Under the pieces are notes generated by a model, which was given only the letters and a program-made list of their open reading frames with translations, did not search any database and was not told where the DNA came from. Position numbers and translations under genes: made by a program. From an uncultured Collinsella sp. (GTDB lineage: Bacteria > Actinomycetota > Coriobacteriia > Coriobacteriales > Coriobacteriaceae), in the NCBI GenBank assembly GCA_900541185.1, contig UQIQ01000011.1, positions 1-40,961 of the forward strand: a stretch of 40,961 nt of DNA, given 5' to 3'. Of this stretch, positions 9,150 to 17,344 are shown in pieces (within the stretch, counting starts at the first letter, position 1; each line of letters begins with the position of its first letter).

Positions 9150-10826
9150 TTAGGCGAGCTCAGTGGTACCCAGATCGGCGTGCTTCTGCGGATCGACATA
9201 GAGGTGCTTGATGCGATCGGAGCCGGCGATGGTGTGCGTGTAGAACATAATCGGGATGACCGGGCAGTCGGCAGCGACCATTGCATCGGCCTCCTGCATC
9301 TTAGCGACGCGCTCCTCGTCGTCAACAATAGTACGAGCCTCGTCGACCTTGGCGTCGAACTCGGGGTTGTTGTAACCGGAGCGGTTGTCGCCACCGAGGG
9401 AGTCGGAGTGGAACAGCGGATACAGGAAGTTGTCCATGATCGGGTAGTCGGCAATCCAACCCAGACGACCGAACTGATAGTTAAAGTTCTGATACTGCTC
9501 GAGCAGGGCAGACCACTCAGGGGTATCGGAGACAGCGGTAACGCCAACCTTGGCGAGGTCGCCGATGATGGACTCCATGATCTCCTTGTGACCGCCGTCC
9601 TGGTTGTAGGACAGGGTCAAGCTAATGCCACGATCCCCGTTAGCGCCAGCGGGAGCAACCTTGTCGAGGTACTCGTTAGCCTTGTCGACATCGTAGGCGC
9701 AGAACTCCCATGCGCCCTCCTTGTAGCCATCGATGCCCGGAGGAACAATGCCGTCGGCAGGGGTACGGGTACCCTTGAAGATGGTCTTGCAGATGGCCTC
9801 ACGGTTAATGGCCAGGGAGATACCCCTACGCAGGTCGGCGTTGTTGAACGGCTCGGCCGTGGTGTTGCAGGTCAGATAGTACGTGGAAGGCTCGGCGCCG
9901 AGCAGCATGCGCTCGCCGTCACCCATGGTGTAGCCGTCCTTGGACACGCCGCGATCCTTCTTGGCGGCATCGATCTGAGCGACGGGAACGTCGCAGACAT
10001 CGAGGTTACCGGCCTGGAACTCCTTGTAAGCGGTCTCCATGTCCTTGATGACCTGGAAGTGGATGCCATCGATCTTGGCCTTGTCGCCATAGTAATCGTC
10101 GAACTTCTTGACGTTGATCTCCTGGCCATCCTCCCACTTGCCGTCCATCATGAACGGGCCGTTACCGACCGGGGCAAGATAGAAGCTCTTGACATCGGAC
10201 TCGGCGCACTCGGGAACCGGGGCCAGAGCCGGATGAGAGGCGACGAAGGGGAAGTCGGCGTAAGCGGAAGACAGCTTGACGACGAGGGTCTCATCGTCGG
10301 GGCACGTAACACCGCTGAGCTCGGTAGCGTTACCGGCAAGCAGGTCGTCATAACCCTCGACCATGGAAAGGTGATAGGAGACCTCGGAAGGACCGTACTC
10401 GGTAGCGATGGCCGACTTGGTGTTGACCAGACGCTCCCAACCGAGCTTGAAGGACTTGGAGGTAACGTCGTCACCGTTGTGGAACTTGGCCTTCTTGATC
10501 TTGAAGGTAAACTCGGTGGCGTCGTCGTTGGACTCAAAGGACTCGCAAGCCAGCGGAACGATCTCGCCCTTCTCGGCGTCGTAAGAGGTCAGAGCGTCAA
10601 AGAGCTGGTACTCGACCTGAGTGCCCTGGTCCTCCTGGACATTGTAGGGGTCGATGCAGACCGGGTTGTTGATGTAGAAGTTCAGCGTCGAACCGGACTC
10701 AGAACCGGAAGCGTCGCCACCCTTCTTGCCACATGCGGCAAGAAAAGCCATGGAGCTCGCAGCAAGGGTGCCGCCAACAAAGGCGCGACGACCCATAACG
10801 GGCTGGTGGAACATAGAATCAGCCAT
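9150..10826 (-). CDS. oppA: Oligopeptide-binding lipoprotein OppA
   Basis: Extracellular substrate-binding protein of the SBP_bac_5 family, 558 residues, which delivers peptides to OppBC. The signal peptide has a twin-arginine start (MGRRAFVGG) and a lipobox ending at Cys32 (SSMAFLAAC), so it is probably a lipoprotein exported by Tat. Family features include FKIKKAKFHNGDDVTSKSFK near residue 110 and DLRRGISLAINREAI. ATG 10826 is chosen because AAGGAGGA lies directly upstream; an in-frame start 16 codons earlier has no such site and would bury the signal. It is the first gene of the opp operon and stands alone between a promoter region and the hairpin at 9025-9052. Confidence 0.93.
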   Translation of the reverse strand: MADSMFHQPVMGRRAFVGGTLAASSMAFLAACGKKGGDASGSESGSTLNFYINNPVCIDPYNVQEDQGTQVEYQLFDALTSYDAEKGEIVPLACESFESNDDATEFTFKIKKAKFHNGDDVTSKSFKLGWERLVNTKSAIATEYGPSEVSYHLSMVEGYDDLLAGNATELSGVTCPDDETLVVKLSSAYADFPFVASHPALAPVPECAESDVKSFYLAPVGNGPFMMDGKWEDGQEINVKKFDDYYGDKAKIDGIHFQVIKDMETAYKEFQAGNLDVCDVPVAQIDAAKKDRGVSKDGYTMGDGERMLLGAEPSTYYLTCNTTAEPFNNADLRRGISLAINREAICKTIFKGTRTPADGIVPPGIDGYKEGAWEFCAYDVDKANEYLDKVAPAGANGDRGISLTLSYNQDGGHKEIMESIIGDLAKVGVTAVSDTPEWSALLEQYQNFNYQFGRLGWIADYPIMDNFLYPLFHSDSLGGDNRSGYNNPEFDAKVDEARTIVDDEERVAKMQEADAMVAADCPVIPIMFYTHTIAGSDRIKHLYVDPQKHADLGTTELA

Positions 10827-10925
10827 GCCATCCTCCTTATGAGATAGGACAAAGAAATGTTCAGTCGGACACATGTCGAGACAATCCGATCCGAACCATC
10901 AAAACGCCGCCCGCTGCTATGGCTG

Positions 10926-10973
10926 GTTATGCACAACGGACCAACGTTTTGCAATACAGTAGCGCATTTTATA
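10926..10973 (-). promoter_or_regulatory. Candidate promoter region of the opp operon
   Basis: On the minus strand TTGCAA (10949-10954) and CATAAC (10926-10931) are spaced by 17 bases, and an AT-rich TATAAAA lies further up at 10967-10973. None is a strong match alone. They sit in the only sizeable gap upstream of oppA (10827-11067), which must contain the start site. Confidence 0.35.
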
Positions 10974-11067
10974 CACAATTTGGGGCTAATTCCGGTTAAC
11001 GGTCGAGAATTTCTTTAGTTGGGCGAAGTATGTGGGGATATTTTGACTCTGTTACAAATATGTAAAC

Positions 11068-11099
11068 AAAAAGGGTCCCGCACTTACGGGACCCTTTTT
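11068..11099 (-). terminator. Intrinsic terminator after secG
   Basis: AAAAAGGGTCCCG and its complement (11068-11080 and 11087-11099) flank a 6-base loop, with T runs on both sides, so it can work in both directions. It lies 22 bases after the secG stop codon and closes the rapZ-secG block before oppA begins. Confidence 0.9.
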
Positions 11100-11120
11100 G
11101 AATATTTATGCGGCTCGTGC

Positions 11121-11375
11121 TTAGTAGCCGACGATGCCCTGCGGGAAGAAGAACATGCACAGCACGACGCACACGGCAAACACGACAGCCATGATGACGG
11201 TCAGGCGGTCGAGGTTCTGCTCCATGACGCCCGTGGCAGAGCTGGAGTTATACAGCGAGCTAGCGATCATATCCGAAACGCCGGTGCCCTTACCGGAATG
11301 CATCAGGACGAGAATCGTCAGCGCCACGGCAGAGACAGCCCAAACGACAAACAGAAGAATCTGGAACGGACCCAT
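11121..11375 (-). CDS. secG: Preprotein translocase subunit SecG
   Basis: Small membrane subunit of the SecYEG channel; 84 residues. It has two membrane helices (about residues 5-24 and 58-77) joined by the conserved polar loop LMHSGKGTGVSDMIASSLY, matching SecG in length and pattern. An AAGGAGC ribosome site precedes ATG 11375. secG at the end of gap-pgk-tpiA is the standard actinobacterial order; here gpmI stands between tpiA and secG. A terminator at 11483-11514 separates it from gpmI. Confidence 0.93.
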   Translation of the reverse strand: MGPFQILLFVVWAVSAVALTILVLMHSGKGTGVSDMIASSLYNSSSATGVMEQNLDRLTVIMAVVFAVCVVLCMFFFPQGIVGY

Positions 11376-11482
11376 AGATAAGCTCCTTAATAGAACAGTT
11401 TAAACTCCAGTACTGTACCACAATCCCCCGCTCTCCCCTACCCGCCACTCGGGGACGGGGTAGAAATGGCAGAAATACCAAA

Positions 11483-11514
11483 AAGGGGGTTGTCCGGTTG
11501 TGGACAACCCCCTT
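11483..11514 (-). terminator. Intrinsic terminator after gpmI
   Basis: A 13-bp perfect stem (11483-11495 with 11502-11514) closes a 6-base loop. On the minus strand it is followed by T residues. It lies 25 bases after the gpmI stop codon, so secG probably depends on readthrough or its own promoter in 11376-11480. Confidence 0.85.
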
Positions 11515-11539
11515 ACTAGAAAACGGTATTTGTTTTCTA

Positions 11540-13093
11540 TTAGGCCTCGGTGGCGAGCACGCGGCCCGTCATCTCGGCGGAAGGCTCAATACCAGCCATG
11601 GTGAGCATGGTCGGAGCGATATCGGAAAGACGGCCGTCCTCGATACCGGTGAGCTTGGCCTTCTCATCAACGATGATGAACGGAACGCGGTTGGTGGTGT
11701 GAGCCGTAAACGGATGCTTGGAACCGTCGGAAGCAACGTCAAACATGTGATCGGCGTTGCCGTGGTCGGCGGTGATCAGCGCAAAGCCGCCCTTGGCGAG
11801 AATCGCCGGGACAACCTTAGACAGGGCATCGTCAACGGCCTCGACGGCCTTAACGGCGGCGTCGAAGACACCGGTGTGACCAACCATGTCGCAGTTCGCG
11901 AAGTTCACGATGTAGAAATCAGCGCGATCCTCGTTGATGGCGGCGACAAGCTTCTCGGTAACCTCGGGAGCGCTCATCTCGGGCTGCAGATCGTAGGTAG
12001 CGACCTTGGGGGAAGCGACGAGCACGCGCTCCTCGCCCTCCTTGGGCTCCTCGATGCCGCCGTTGAGGAAGAACGTCACGTGGGCGTACTTCTCGGTCTC
12101 GGCGGTGTGCAGCTGCTTCAGGCCGTTGGCGGCGATAACGTCGGCCAGGACGTTCTCGGGGAACGTCTTGGGGAAGGCGACCTCGACGTCAAACGTCGGA
12201 TCGTACTCGGTCATCGTCACAAAGTGCGAAAGCTTGATCTGCTCGCGCTCAAAGCCGTCGAACTCCTTGTCCGTGAACACGCGGGTCATCTGACGAGCGC
12301 GGTCGGGACGGAAGTTGAAGAAGATGGCCGCGTCGCCCTCGTGGATGCCCTCGTTGTGGGCAGCGAAGGGCTCGACGAACTCGTCGCCGCGCGGATCCTT
12401 CTCGTAGTAGGCCTTGATACCGGCAACAGGGTCGACATCGGCATCGGACGCGTTGACCATGACGTCGTAGGCACGCTGGATGCGCTCCCAACGGTTGTCG
12501 CGGTCCATGGCCCAATAGCGGCCCGAGACGGTGGCAACGCGAGCGTCGCAACCGGTCTCCTCGGAGATCTTAGCCAGGAAGGCGCAGAACTCACTCATGT
12601 AGCCAGCGCCGGACTGCGGGTCAACGTCGCGGCCATCCATGAAGGCGTGGACGCGAACGGTCTTGACACCGTGCTCGGCAGCCATCTTGACCAGAGCCTC
12701 GACGTGGTTCATGTGAGAATGAACACCGCCAGGGCTCATAAGGCCCATGAGGTGAAGAGTCTTGCCGTCAGCCTTGACGTCGTCCATAGCCTTGACGAAG
12801 ACCTCGTTCTTGGCGATGGAGCCGTCCTTGATGGCGTTGTTGATGCGCGAAAGCTCCTGGAACACGATGCGGCCGGCACCGATGTTGAGGTGACCCACCT
12901 CGGAGTTGCCCATCTGGCCATCGGGAAGACCCACGTCCTCGCCCGAAGCGCCGAGCGTGGTGTGGGGGTACTTCTCATACAGGCTATCAAGGAAGGGCGT
13001 CTTGGCAGCGGCGACGGCGTTCTCGCCATCGGACGGAGCCAGGCCGCAGCCGTCCATGATGATCAGGAGTGCAGGAAGATGACGTTGTGCCAT
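11540..13093 (-). CDS. gpmI: 2,3-bisphosphoglycerate-independent phosphoglycerate mutase
   Basis: Converts 3-phosphoglycerate to 2-phosphoglycerate in glycolysis without bisphosphoglycerate. The 517-residue length is standard for the Mn-dependent iPGM family. Metal and catalytic residues are in place: Asp14 in IIMDG, Ser64 in MGNSEVGHLNIGAGR, the domain-linking VHAFMDGRDVDPQSG, NFRPDRARQMTR, and the C-terminal ITADHGNAD and HTTNRVPF. It starts six bases after the tpiA stop codon. iPGM inside the gap-pgk-tpiA-secG block adds a further glycolytic step to the operon. Confidence 0.97.
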   Translation of the reverse strand: MAQRHLPALLIIMDGCGLAPSDGENAVAAAKTPFLDSLYEKYPHTTLGASGEDVGLPDGQMGNSEVGHLNIGAGRIVFQELSRINNAIKDGSIAKNEVFVKAMDDVKADGKTLHLMGLMSPGGVHSHMNHVEALVKMAAEHGVKTVRVHAFMDGRDVDPQSGAGYMSEFCAFLAKISEETGCDARVATVSGRYWAMDRDNRWERIQRAYDVMVNASDADVDPVAGIKAYYEKDPRGDEFVEPFAAHNEGIHEGDAAIFFNFRPDRARQMTRVFTDKEFDGFEREQIKLSHFVTMTEYDPTFDVEVAFPKTFPENVLADVIAANGLKQLHTAETEKYAHVTFFLNGGIEEPKEGEERVLVASPKVATYDLQPEMSAPEVTEKLVAAINEDRADFYIVNFANCDMVGHTGVFDAAVKAVEAVDDALSKVVPAILAKGGFALITADHGNADHMFDVASDGSKHPFTAHTTNRVPFIIVDEKAKLTGIEDGRLSDIAPTMLTMAGIEPSAEMTGRVLATEA

Positions 13094-13098
13094 ATGTC

Positions 13099-13866
13099 CT
13101 ACTCGCCTGCCTTGACGACCATAGAGGCGAAGTCGGCAGCCTTGAGCGAAGCGCCGCCCACGAGGGCGCCGTCAACGTCGGGCTTGGCGACGAGCTCGGC
13201 GATGTTACCGGGCTTGGCAGAGCCACCATAGAGAACGCGAATGCCGTTAGCGAGCTCCTCGCCGAACATCTCCTTGAGGGTCTCACGGATAGCGCCGCAG
13301 ACCTCCTGAGCGTCCTCGGCGGTAGCGGTCTTGCCGGTGCCGATGGCCCAGATGGGCTCGTAGGCCACGACGACCTGCTTGGGGCAGGTGATCTCAAGAC
13401 CAGCAAGGCCAGCCTTGACCTGGTTCACGACGTGCTCGACATAGGTGCCAGCCTCGCGGACCTCAAGGGACTCGCCGCAGCAGAAGACGGGAACAAGACC
13501 TGCGGCAACGAGGGCCTTGGCCTTCATGTTCTGATCCTCGTCGGTCTCGTGGAAGTAGTCGCGACGCTCAGAGTGACCGATGATGCAGTAGGTGCAGCCA
13601 GCGGACTTGAGCATGTCACAAGAGGACTCACCGGTGAAGGCACCCTTGGCCTCCCAGTACACGTTCTGTGCACCGAGGGCGATGGGGGCAGCCTGAATGC
13701 GGTCATGAACCGTGGTGATGTCGATGGTCGGAGGGCAGACGAGCACCTCGACGCCAGCCGGAACCTCGGGCAGAGCCTGAGCCAGCTCGTCGGCGAGTTT
13801 GGCGGCCTCGGCGACGTCGTTGTTCATCTTCCAGTTACCAGCGATGAGAAGGGTGCGATTAGGCAT
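13099..13866 (-). CDS. tpiA: Triosephosphate isomerase
   Basis: Interconverts dihydroxyacetone phosphate and glyceraldehyde 3-phosphate; 255 residues, a normal TIM barrel. Catalytic residues are visible: Asn11 and Lys13 in GNWKMN, His98 in IIGHSERR, Glu170 in VAYEPIWAIGTGKTA, and the phosphate-binding YGGS late in the chain. ATG 13866 is chosen because the family begins right there; an upstream in-frame start would add 21 residues read from the end of pgk. The start lies inside pgk, an 8-base overlap, which suggests coupled translation. Confidence 0.97.
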   Translation of the reverse strand: MPNRTLLIAGNWKMNNDVAEAAKLADELAQALPEVPAGVEVLVCPPTIDITTVHDRIQAAPIALGAQNVYWEAKGAFTGESSCDMLKSAGCTYCIIGHSERRDYFHETDEDQNMKAKALVAAGLVPVFCCGESLEVREAGTYVEHVVNQVKAGLAGLEITCPKQVVVAYEPIWAIGTGKTATAEDAQEVCGAIRETLKEMFGEELANGIRVLYGGSAKPGNIAELVAKPDVDGALVGGASLKAADFASMVVKAGE

Positions 13867-15049
13867 CGAGAAGCGCCTCCACTCCGGGCAGGGCCTTACC
13901 CTCGACGAGCTCCATGGAAGCGCCACCACCGGTGGAGATCCAGCTCATCTTGTCGGCCAGGTTGAACTTGTTGACAGCCGCGACAGAGTCGCCACCGCCG
14001 ATGATCGAGGTGCAGTCGGCCTCGGCGACAGCCTCGGCGATAGCCTGGGTGCCGTGAGCGAAGTTGTCGAACTCGAAGACGCCCATGGGGCCGTTCCAGA
14101 ACACGGTCTTGGCGCCCTTGACGGCCTCGGCGTAAAGCTCCTCGGTCTTGGGGCCGATGTCCATACCCTCGCGGTCGTCGGGGATAGCGTCGGAAGCGAC
14201 AACCTCGGGGACAGCGTCCTCGCCAAAGTGATCGGCAACGCGGTTGTCGATGGGGAGCAGGATCTTGACGCCCTTCTCCTCGGCCTTCTTGAGCATCTCA
14301 CCGGCGCGCTCGACCCAGTCCTCTTCCTTGAGGGACTGACCGACGGACAGGCCCTGAGCCAGGAAGAAAGTGTAGGCCATGCCGCCACCGATGATCAGGG
14401 TATCAGCGGAGTCGATGAGGTGATCGAGAACGCCGATCTTGGAGGAAACCTTGGAACCGCCGACGATAGCGACGAAGGGACGCTCGGGCTCGGCGAAGAT
14501 ACCGGTCAGCGTGTCGACCTCCTTCTCGAGAAGGAAGCCGGCGACGGCAGGCAGGTAAGCGGCGGGGCCCACGACGGAACCCTGGGCGCGGTGAGCGGTG
14601 CCGAAGGCATCGAGAACGAAGACGTCACCATAGGAAGCGAGCTTCTTGGCGATCTCGGGATCGTTCTTCTTCTCACGCTTGTCAAAACGGACGTTCTCGA
14701 GAACGAGGACCTTGCCCGGCTCGACGGCGGCGACAGCCTCGGCAGCCTTCTCGCCATACGTGTCGGCGACAAAGGCAACGTCAAGGCCAGAGAGCTCAGC
14801 GAGCTTCTTGGCGACAGGCTCGAGGGAAAGCTCGGGCTGGAAGCCAGTGCCCTCAGGACGGCCGAGGTGGCTCATGAGGATGACGCGAGCGTTGTGCTCA
14901 ACGAGATAGTTGATGGTGGGCAGGGCAGCCTTGATACGGGTGGTGTCGCCAACGACGCCATCCTTGATAGGCACGTTGAAGTCAACGCGGACGAGAACGC
15001 GCTTGCCGTCGACATCGATGTCGCGGACGGTCTTCTTGGTAAAGGCCAT
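13859..15049 (-). CDS. pgk: Phosphoglycerate kinase
   Basis: Makes ATP from 1,3-bisphosphoglycerate; 396 residues, the usual bacterial length. Visible signatures are RVLVRVDFNVPIKDG at the N-terminus, LMSHLGRPEG (substrate arginine loop), FDKREKKNDPE, the hinge region, and the nucleotide-binding STGGGAS near the C-terminus. ATG 15049 is preferred over an in-frame codon 12 residues upstream, because AAAGGT lies ahead of it and the family starts there. It overlaps tpiA by 8 bases. A terminator-like hairpin (15109-15152) lies between gap and pgk. Confidence 0.97.
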   Translation of the reverse strand: MAFTKKTVRDIDVDGKRVLVRVDFNVPIKDGVVGDTTRIKAALPTINYLVEHNARVILMSHLGRPEGTGFQPELSLEPVAKKLAELSGLDVAFVADTYGEKAAEAVAAVEPGKVLVLENVRFDKREKKNDPEIAKKLASYGDVFVLDAFGTAHRAQGSVVGPAAYLPAVAGFLLEKEVDTLTGIFAEPERPFVAIVGGSKVSSKIGVLDHLIDSADTLIIGGGMAYTFFLAQGLSVGQSLKEEDWVERAGEMLKKAEEKGVKILLPIDNRVADHFGEDAVPEVVASDAIPDDREGMDIGPKTEELYAEAVKGAKTVFWNGPMGVFEFDNFAHGTQAIAEAVAEADCTSIIGGGDSVAAVNKFNLADKMSWISTGGGASMELVEGKALPGVEALLDA

Positions 15050-15108
15050 GTTTGCTTCTACCTTTCGTACGTGTCTGCCTCCCATTACGGCAGACGATTT
15101 CCTATAAA

Positions 15109-15152
15109 AAGGGCGCGACCCTAGGGTGTAAGCCCTATAAGGCCGCGCCCTT
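15109..15152 (-). terminator. Terminator-like double hairpin between gap and pgk
   Basis: A 9-bp outer stem (15109-15117 with 15144-15152) encloses an inner stem (15122-15126 with 15133-15137). On the minus strand the outer stem ends in a TTTTTAT run, as in an intrinsic terminator. It lies 37 bases past the gap stop codon. A further small hairpin at 15073-15095 follows in the pgk leader. Partial termination here would give more gap than pgk-tpiA-gpmI mRNA. Confidence 0.75.
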
Positions 15153-15189
15153 CTTTAGACGCTCAACGAGCTATTCGCTAAAAGCTAAA

Positions 15190-16215
15190 TTAAGCAACGA
15201 ACTTCTCGAAGTACTTGATGGTGCGGACCATCTGAGAGGTGTAAGAGTTCTCGTTGTCGTACCAAGAGGTGACCTGAACGAGGGTCTGGCCGTTGCCGAG
15301 GTCAGAGCACATGGTCTGAGTGGCGTCGAAGATGGAGCCGTGGGTCTCGCCGATGATGTCGGTGGAGACGATGTCGTCCTCGTTGTAACCGAAGGTCTCG
15401 GAGATGGTGGCAGCGTAGGCCTTCATAGCGGCGTTAACCTCGTCGACGGTGACCTTCTTGTCAACGACAGCGTAGAGGTTGGTGATAGAGCCGGTCGGCG
15501 TCGGGACGCGCTGGGCGGCACCGATGAGCTTACCGTTGAGCTCGGGGAGAACCAGGCCGATGGCCTTGGCAGCACCGGTGGTGTTGGGGACGATGTTGAC
15601 GGCGCAGGCGCGGCTACGACGCTTGTTGCCCTTGCGCTGCGGGCCGTCGAGCGGCATCTGGTCGCCGGTCCAGGCGTGAATGGTGGTCATGATGCCGGAC
15701 ACGATGGGAGCGAAGTCGTTCAGACCCTTGGCCATCGGGGCGAGGCAGTTGGTGGTGCAGGAAGCAGCGGAGATGATGTTGTCCTCAGCGGTCAGCGTCT
15801 CATGGTTGACGTTGTACACGATGGTGGGCAGATCGCTGCCGGCCGGAGCGGAGATGACGACCTTCTTGGCGCCAGCGTTGATGTGGGCCTGAGCCTTAGC
15901 CTTGCTGGTGTAGAAGCCGGTGCACTCGAGAACGACGTCGACGTCGAGGTCGCCCCAAGGCAGGTTGTTGGCGTCGGCCTCCTTGTAGATCTTGATCTCC
16001 TTGCCGTCAACGGTGATGGAATCCTCGCCAGCGACGACCTCGTGATCGCGAGCATAGTTGCCCTGCGTGGAGTCGTACTTCAGCAGGTAAGCGAGCATAT
16101 CGGGAGAGGTGAGGTCGTTGATAGCGACGATCTCGGAGCCCTCATGACCGAACATCTGACGGAAAGCCAGACGACCGATGCGACCGAAGCCGTTAATAGC
16201 AACCTTTACTGCCAT
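15190..16215 (-). CDS. gap: Glyceraldehyde-3-phosphate dehydrogenase, type I
   Basis: Oxidises glyceraldehyde 3-phosphate with phosphate and NAD; 341 residues. The Rossmann start INGFGRIGR is present, with Asp34 in AINDL favouring NAD. The nucleophile is Cys153 in SAASCTTNCLAP, with SWYDNENSYTSQMV near the C-terminus. A lysine-arginine-rich stretch GPQRKGNKRRSRACAVNIVP replaces the usual DxxHxDxRRxRAA loop and is typical of some actinobacterial enzymes. ATG 16215 follows GAAAGGAG; the open frame extends 34 codons upstream without family similarity. A 193-base gap to whiA holds its likely promoter. Confidence 0.97.
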   Translation of the reverse strand: MAVKVAINGFGRIGRLAFRQMFGHEGSEIVAINDLTSPDMLAYLLKYDSTQGNYARDHEVVAGEDSITVDGKEIKIYKEADANNLPWGDLDVDVVLECTGFYTSKAKAQAHINAGAKKVVISAPAGSDLPTIVYNVNHETLTAEDNIISAASCTTNCLAPMAKGLNDFAPIVSGIMTTIHAWTGDQMPLDGPQRKGNKRRSRACAVNIVPNTTGAAKAIGLVLPELNGKLIGAAQRVPTPTGSITNLYAVVDKKVTVDEVNAAMKAYAATISETFGYNEDDIVSTDIIGETHGSIFDATQTMCSDLGNGQTLVQVTSWYDNENSYTSQMVRTIKYFEKFVA

Positions 16216-16287
16216 TGTGTCTCCTTTCGTAAGGCCCCCGCGAGCTACAGCGCCCGCCGTTGAGGCCCACAAACTAACCACTCGCCT

Positions 16288-16363
16288 AATATACCTTTTT
16301 TTTGACTTGAATTTCACGAGAATGCTCGAAATTGAAAATCAAATTTACGTTAAAACGTTTTAA
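16288..16363 (-). promoter_or_regulatory. gap promoter region with a 14-bp palindrome
   Basis: TATATT (16288-16293, minus strand) is the best -10 box; the -35 at 16311-16316 is weak. Upstream, TTAAAACGTTTTAA at 16350-16363 is a perfect 14-bp palindrome centred on CG, the symmetry typical of LacI/CcpA-type operators. Its position upstream of the promoter would suit an activator or an upstream auxiliary site. Confidence 0.45.
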
Positions 16364-16408
16364 AGAATAAAATAGCAGCTAAATCCGTATATAAGTCGAT
16401 ACTTCAAA

Positions 16409-17338
16409 CTACTTGTTTGCTTCAATGAGCTTTTCAAGCCTCAAAACGCGATGGTACAGGGCAGACTTCGACAAGGGAGGGTCAGCCATCTCGCCCAGAT
16501 CGCGCAGCGACAGATCGGGATAGCGCTCGCGCAGGTCGCAAAAGACTGCCAAGGCGTCCGGAAGCGTGTCGCGCAAACCCCGCTGTTCGAGCTCATCGAT
16601 CAACGCAAGCTGATGCTGGGCGGCACCCGCACTTCTGGTCTGATTGGCCAGTTCGGCATTCACGCGACGGTTTACGTCGTTCTTAACCAATTTGACCGCG
16701 CGCGCTTCCTCGATCTCGGCAACGCTGCGTTTGGCGCCAATCAGCTTTAGGAGCTGCTCGATCTCCTCGGCGCTCTTAATGTAGACAGCAAAGGATCCGC
16801 GCCGCGCGTTAACGCGCGCATGGACCCCAATCTGCTCCAATAGATCGCAAAGCCCCCGGGCATACTGCTCGCCCTGCACCGCGATCTCCAAATGAAAGTC
16901 GCCGCGGGGATCGGCCACGAAACCGCCGGCGATGAGCGCGCCGCGGATGTAGGCAAGCCTGCAGCAGGGACGAGCAACGATGTGCCGGGGAACACCGGCG
17001 ACGAGCCCTCCCCTGCGGTCGAGAATGCCCAGCAGCACCAGAGCCTTGTCCAGGTCGGGTTGATCGGGCAGGGTAATGAGATAGTTACGGACCTTATGCA
17101 AGACCGATTTACGAACGGTGAATTCCGTTTTGAGCTTAAGGATGCGATGCGTCAGTGTGATCATCGTGCGCGCGACGGCACCCGTCTCGGTCGCGACCGT
17201 CAAACGATACCGCCCGGAGCCGGCCAGCGAAAGTGTACCGCTCACACGCGTCAGGGCGGCAAGCGTCGACAAATCGCAGTATTCACATTCGGGTTCGCAG
17301 CGCGCGAGCTCGTCGCGCACCTCGGCGGTAAACGACAT
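16409..17338 (-). CDS. whiA: DNA-binding regulator WhiA
   Basis: WhiA is a conserved Gram-positive regulator, needed for sporulation septation in Streptomyces and linked to cell division elsewhere. The 309-residue protein has the N-terminal LAGLIDADG-like domain (roughly residues 20-200, with RGALIAGGFVADP and FHLEI) and a C-terminal helix-turn-helix (LSLRDLGEMADPPLSKSALY near residues 273-295). It starts six bases after the rapZ stop codon. In this organism type, which does not sporulate, the role is probably division or metabolism. Confidence 0.95.
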   Translation of the reverse strand: MSFTAEVRDELARCEPECEYCDLSTLAALTRVSGTLSLAGSGRYRLTVATETGAVARTMITLTHRILKLKTEFTVRKSVLHKVRNYLITLPDQPDLDKALVLLGILDRRGGLVAGVPRHIVARPCCRLAYIRGALIAGGFVADPRGDFHLEIAVQGEQYARGLCDLLEQIGVHARVNARRGSFAVYIKSAEEIEQLLKLIGAKRSVAEIEEARAVKLVKNDVNRRVNAELANQTRSAGAAQHQLALIDELEQRGLRDTLPDALAVFCDLRERYPDLSLRDLGEMADPPLSKSALYHRVLRLEKLIEANK

Positions 17339-17344
17339 GCAGGC

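Noticed and set aside
9180..10847. 555-codon open frame on the plus strand
   Set aside because: It is antisense to oppA and arises from its codon bias; no motif or start signal is visible.
11498..13231. 577-codon open frame on the plus strand
   Set aside because: It is antisense to gpmI, which has full family motifs; the composition is that of a shadow frame.
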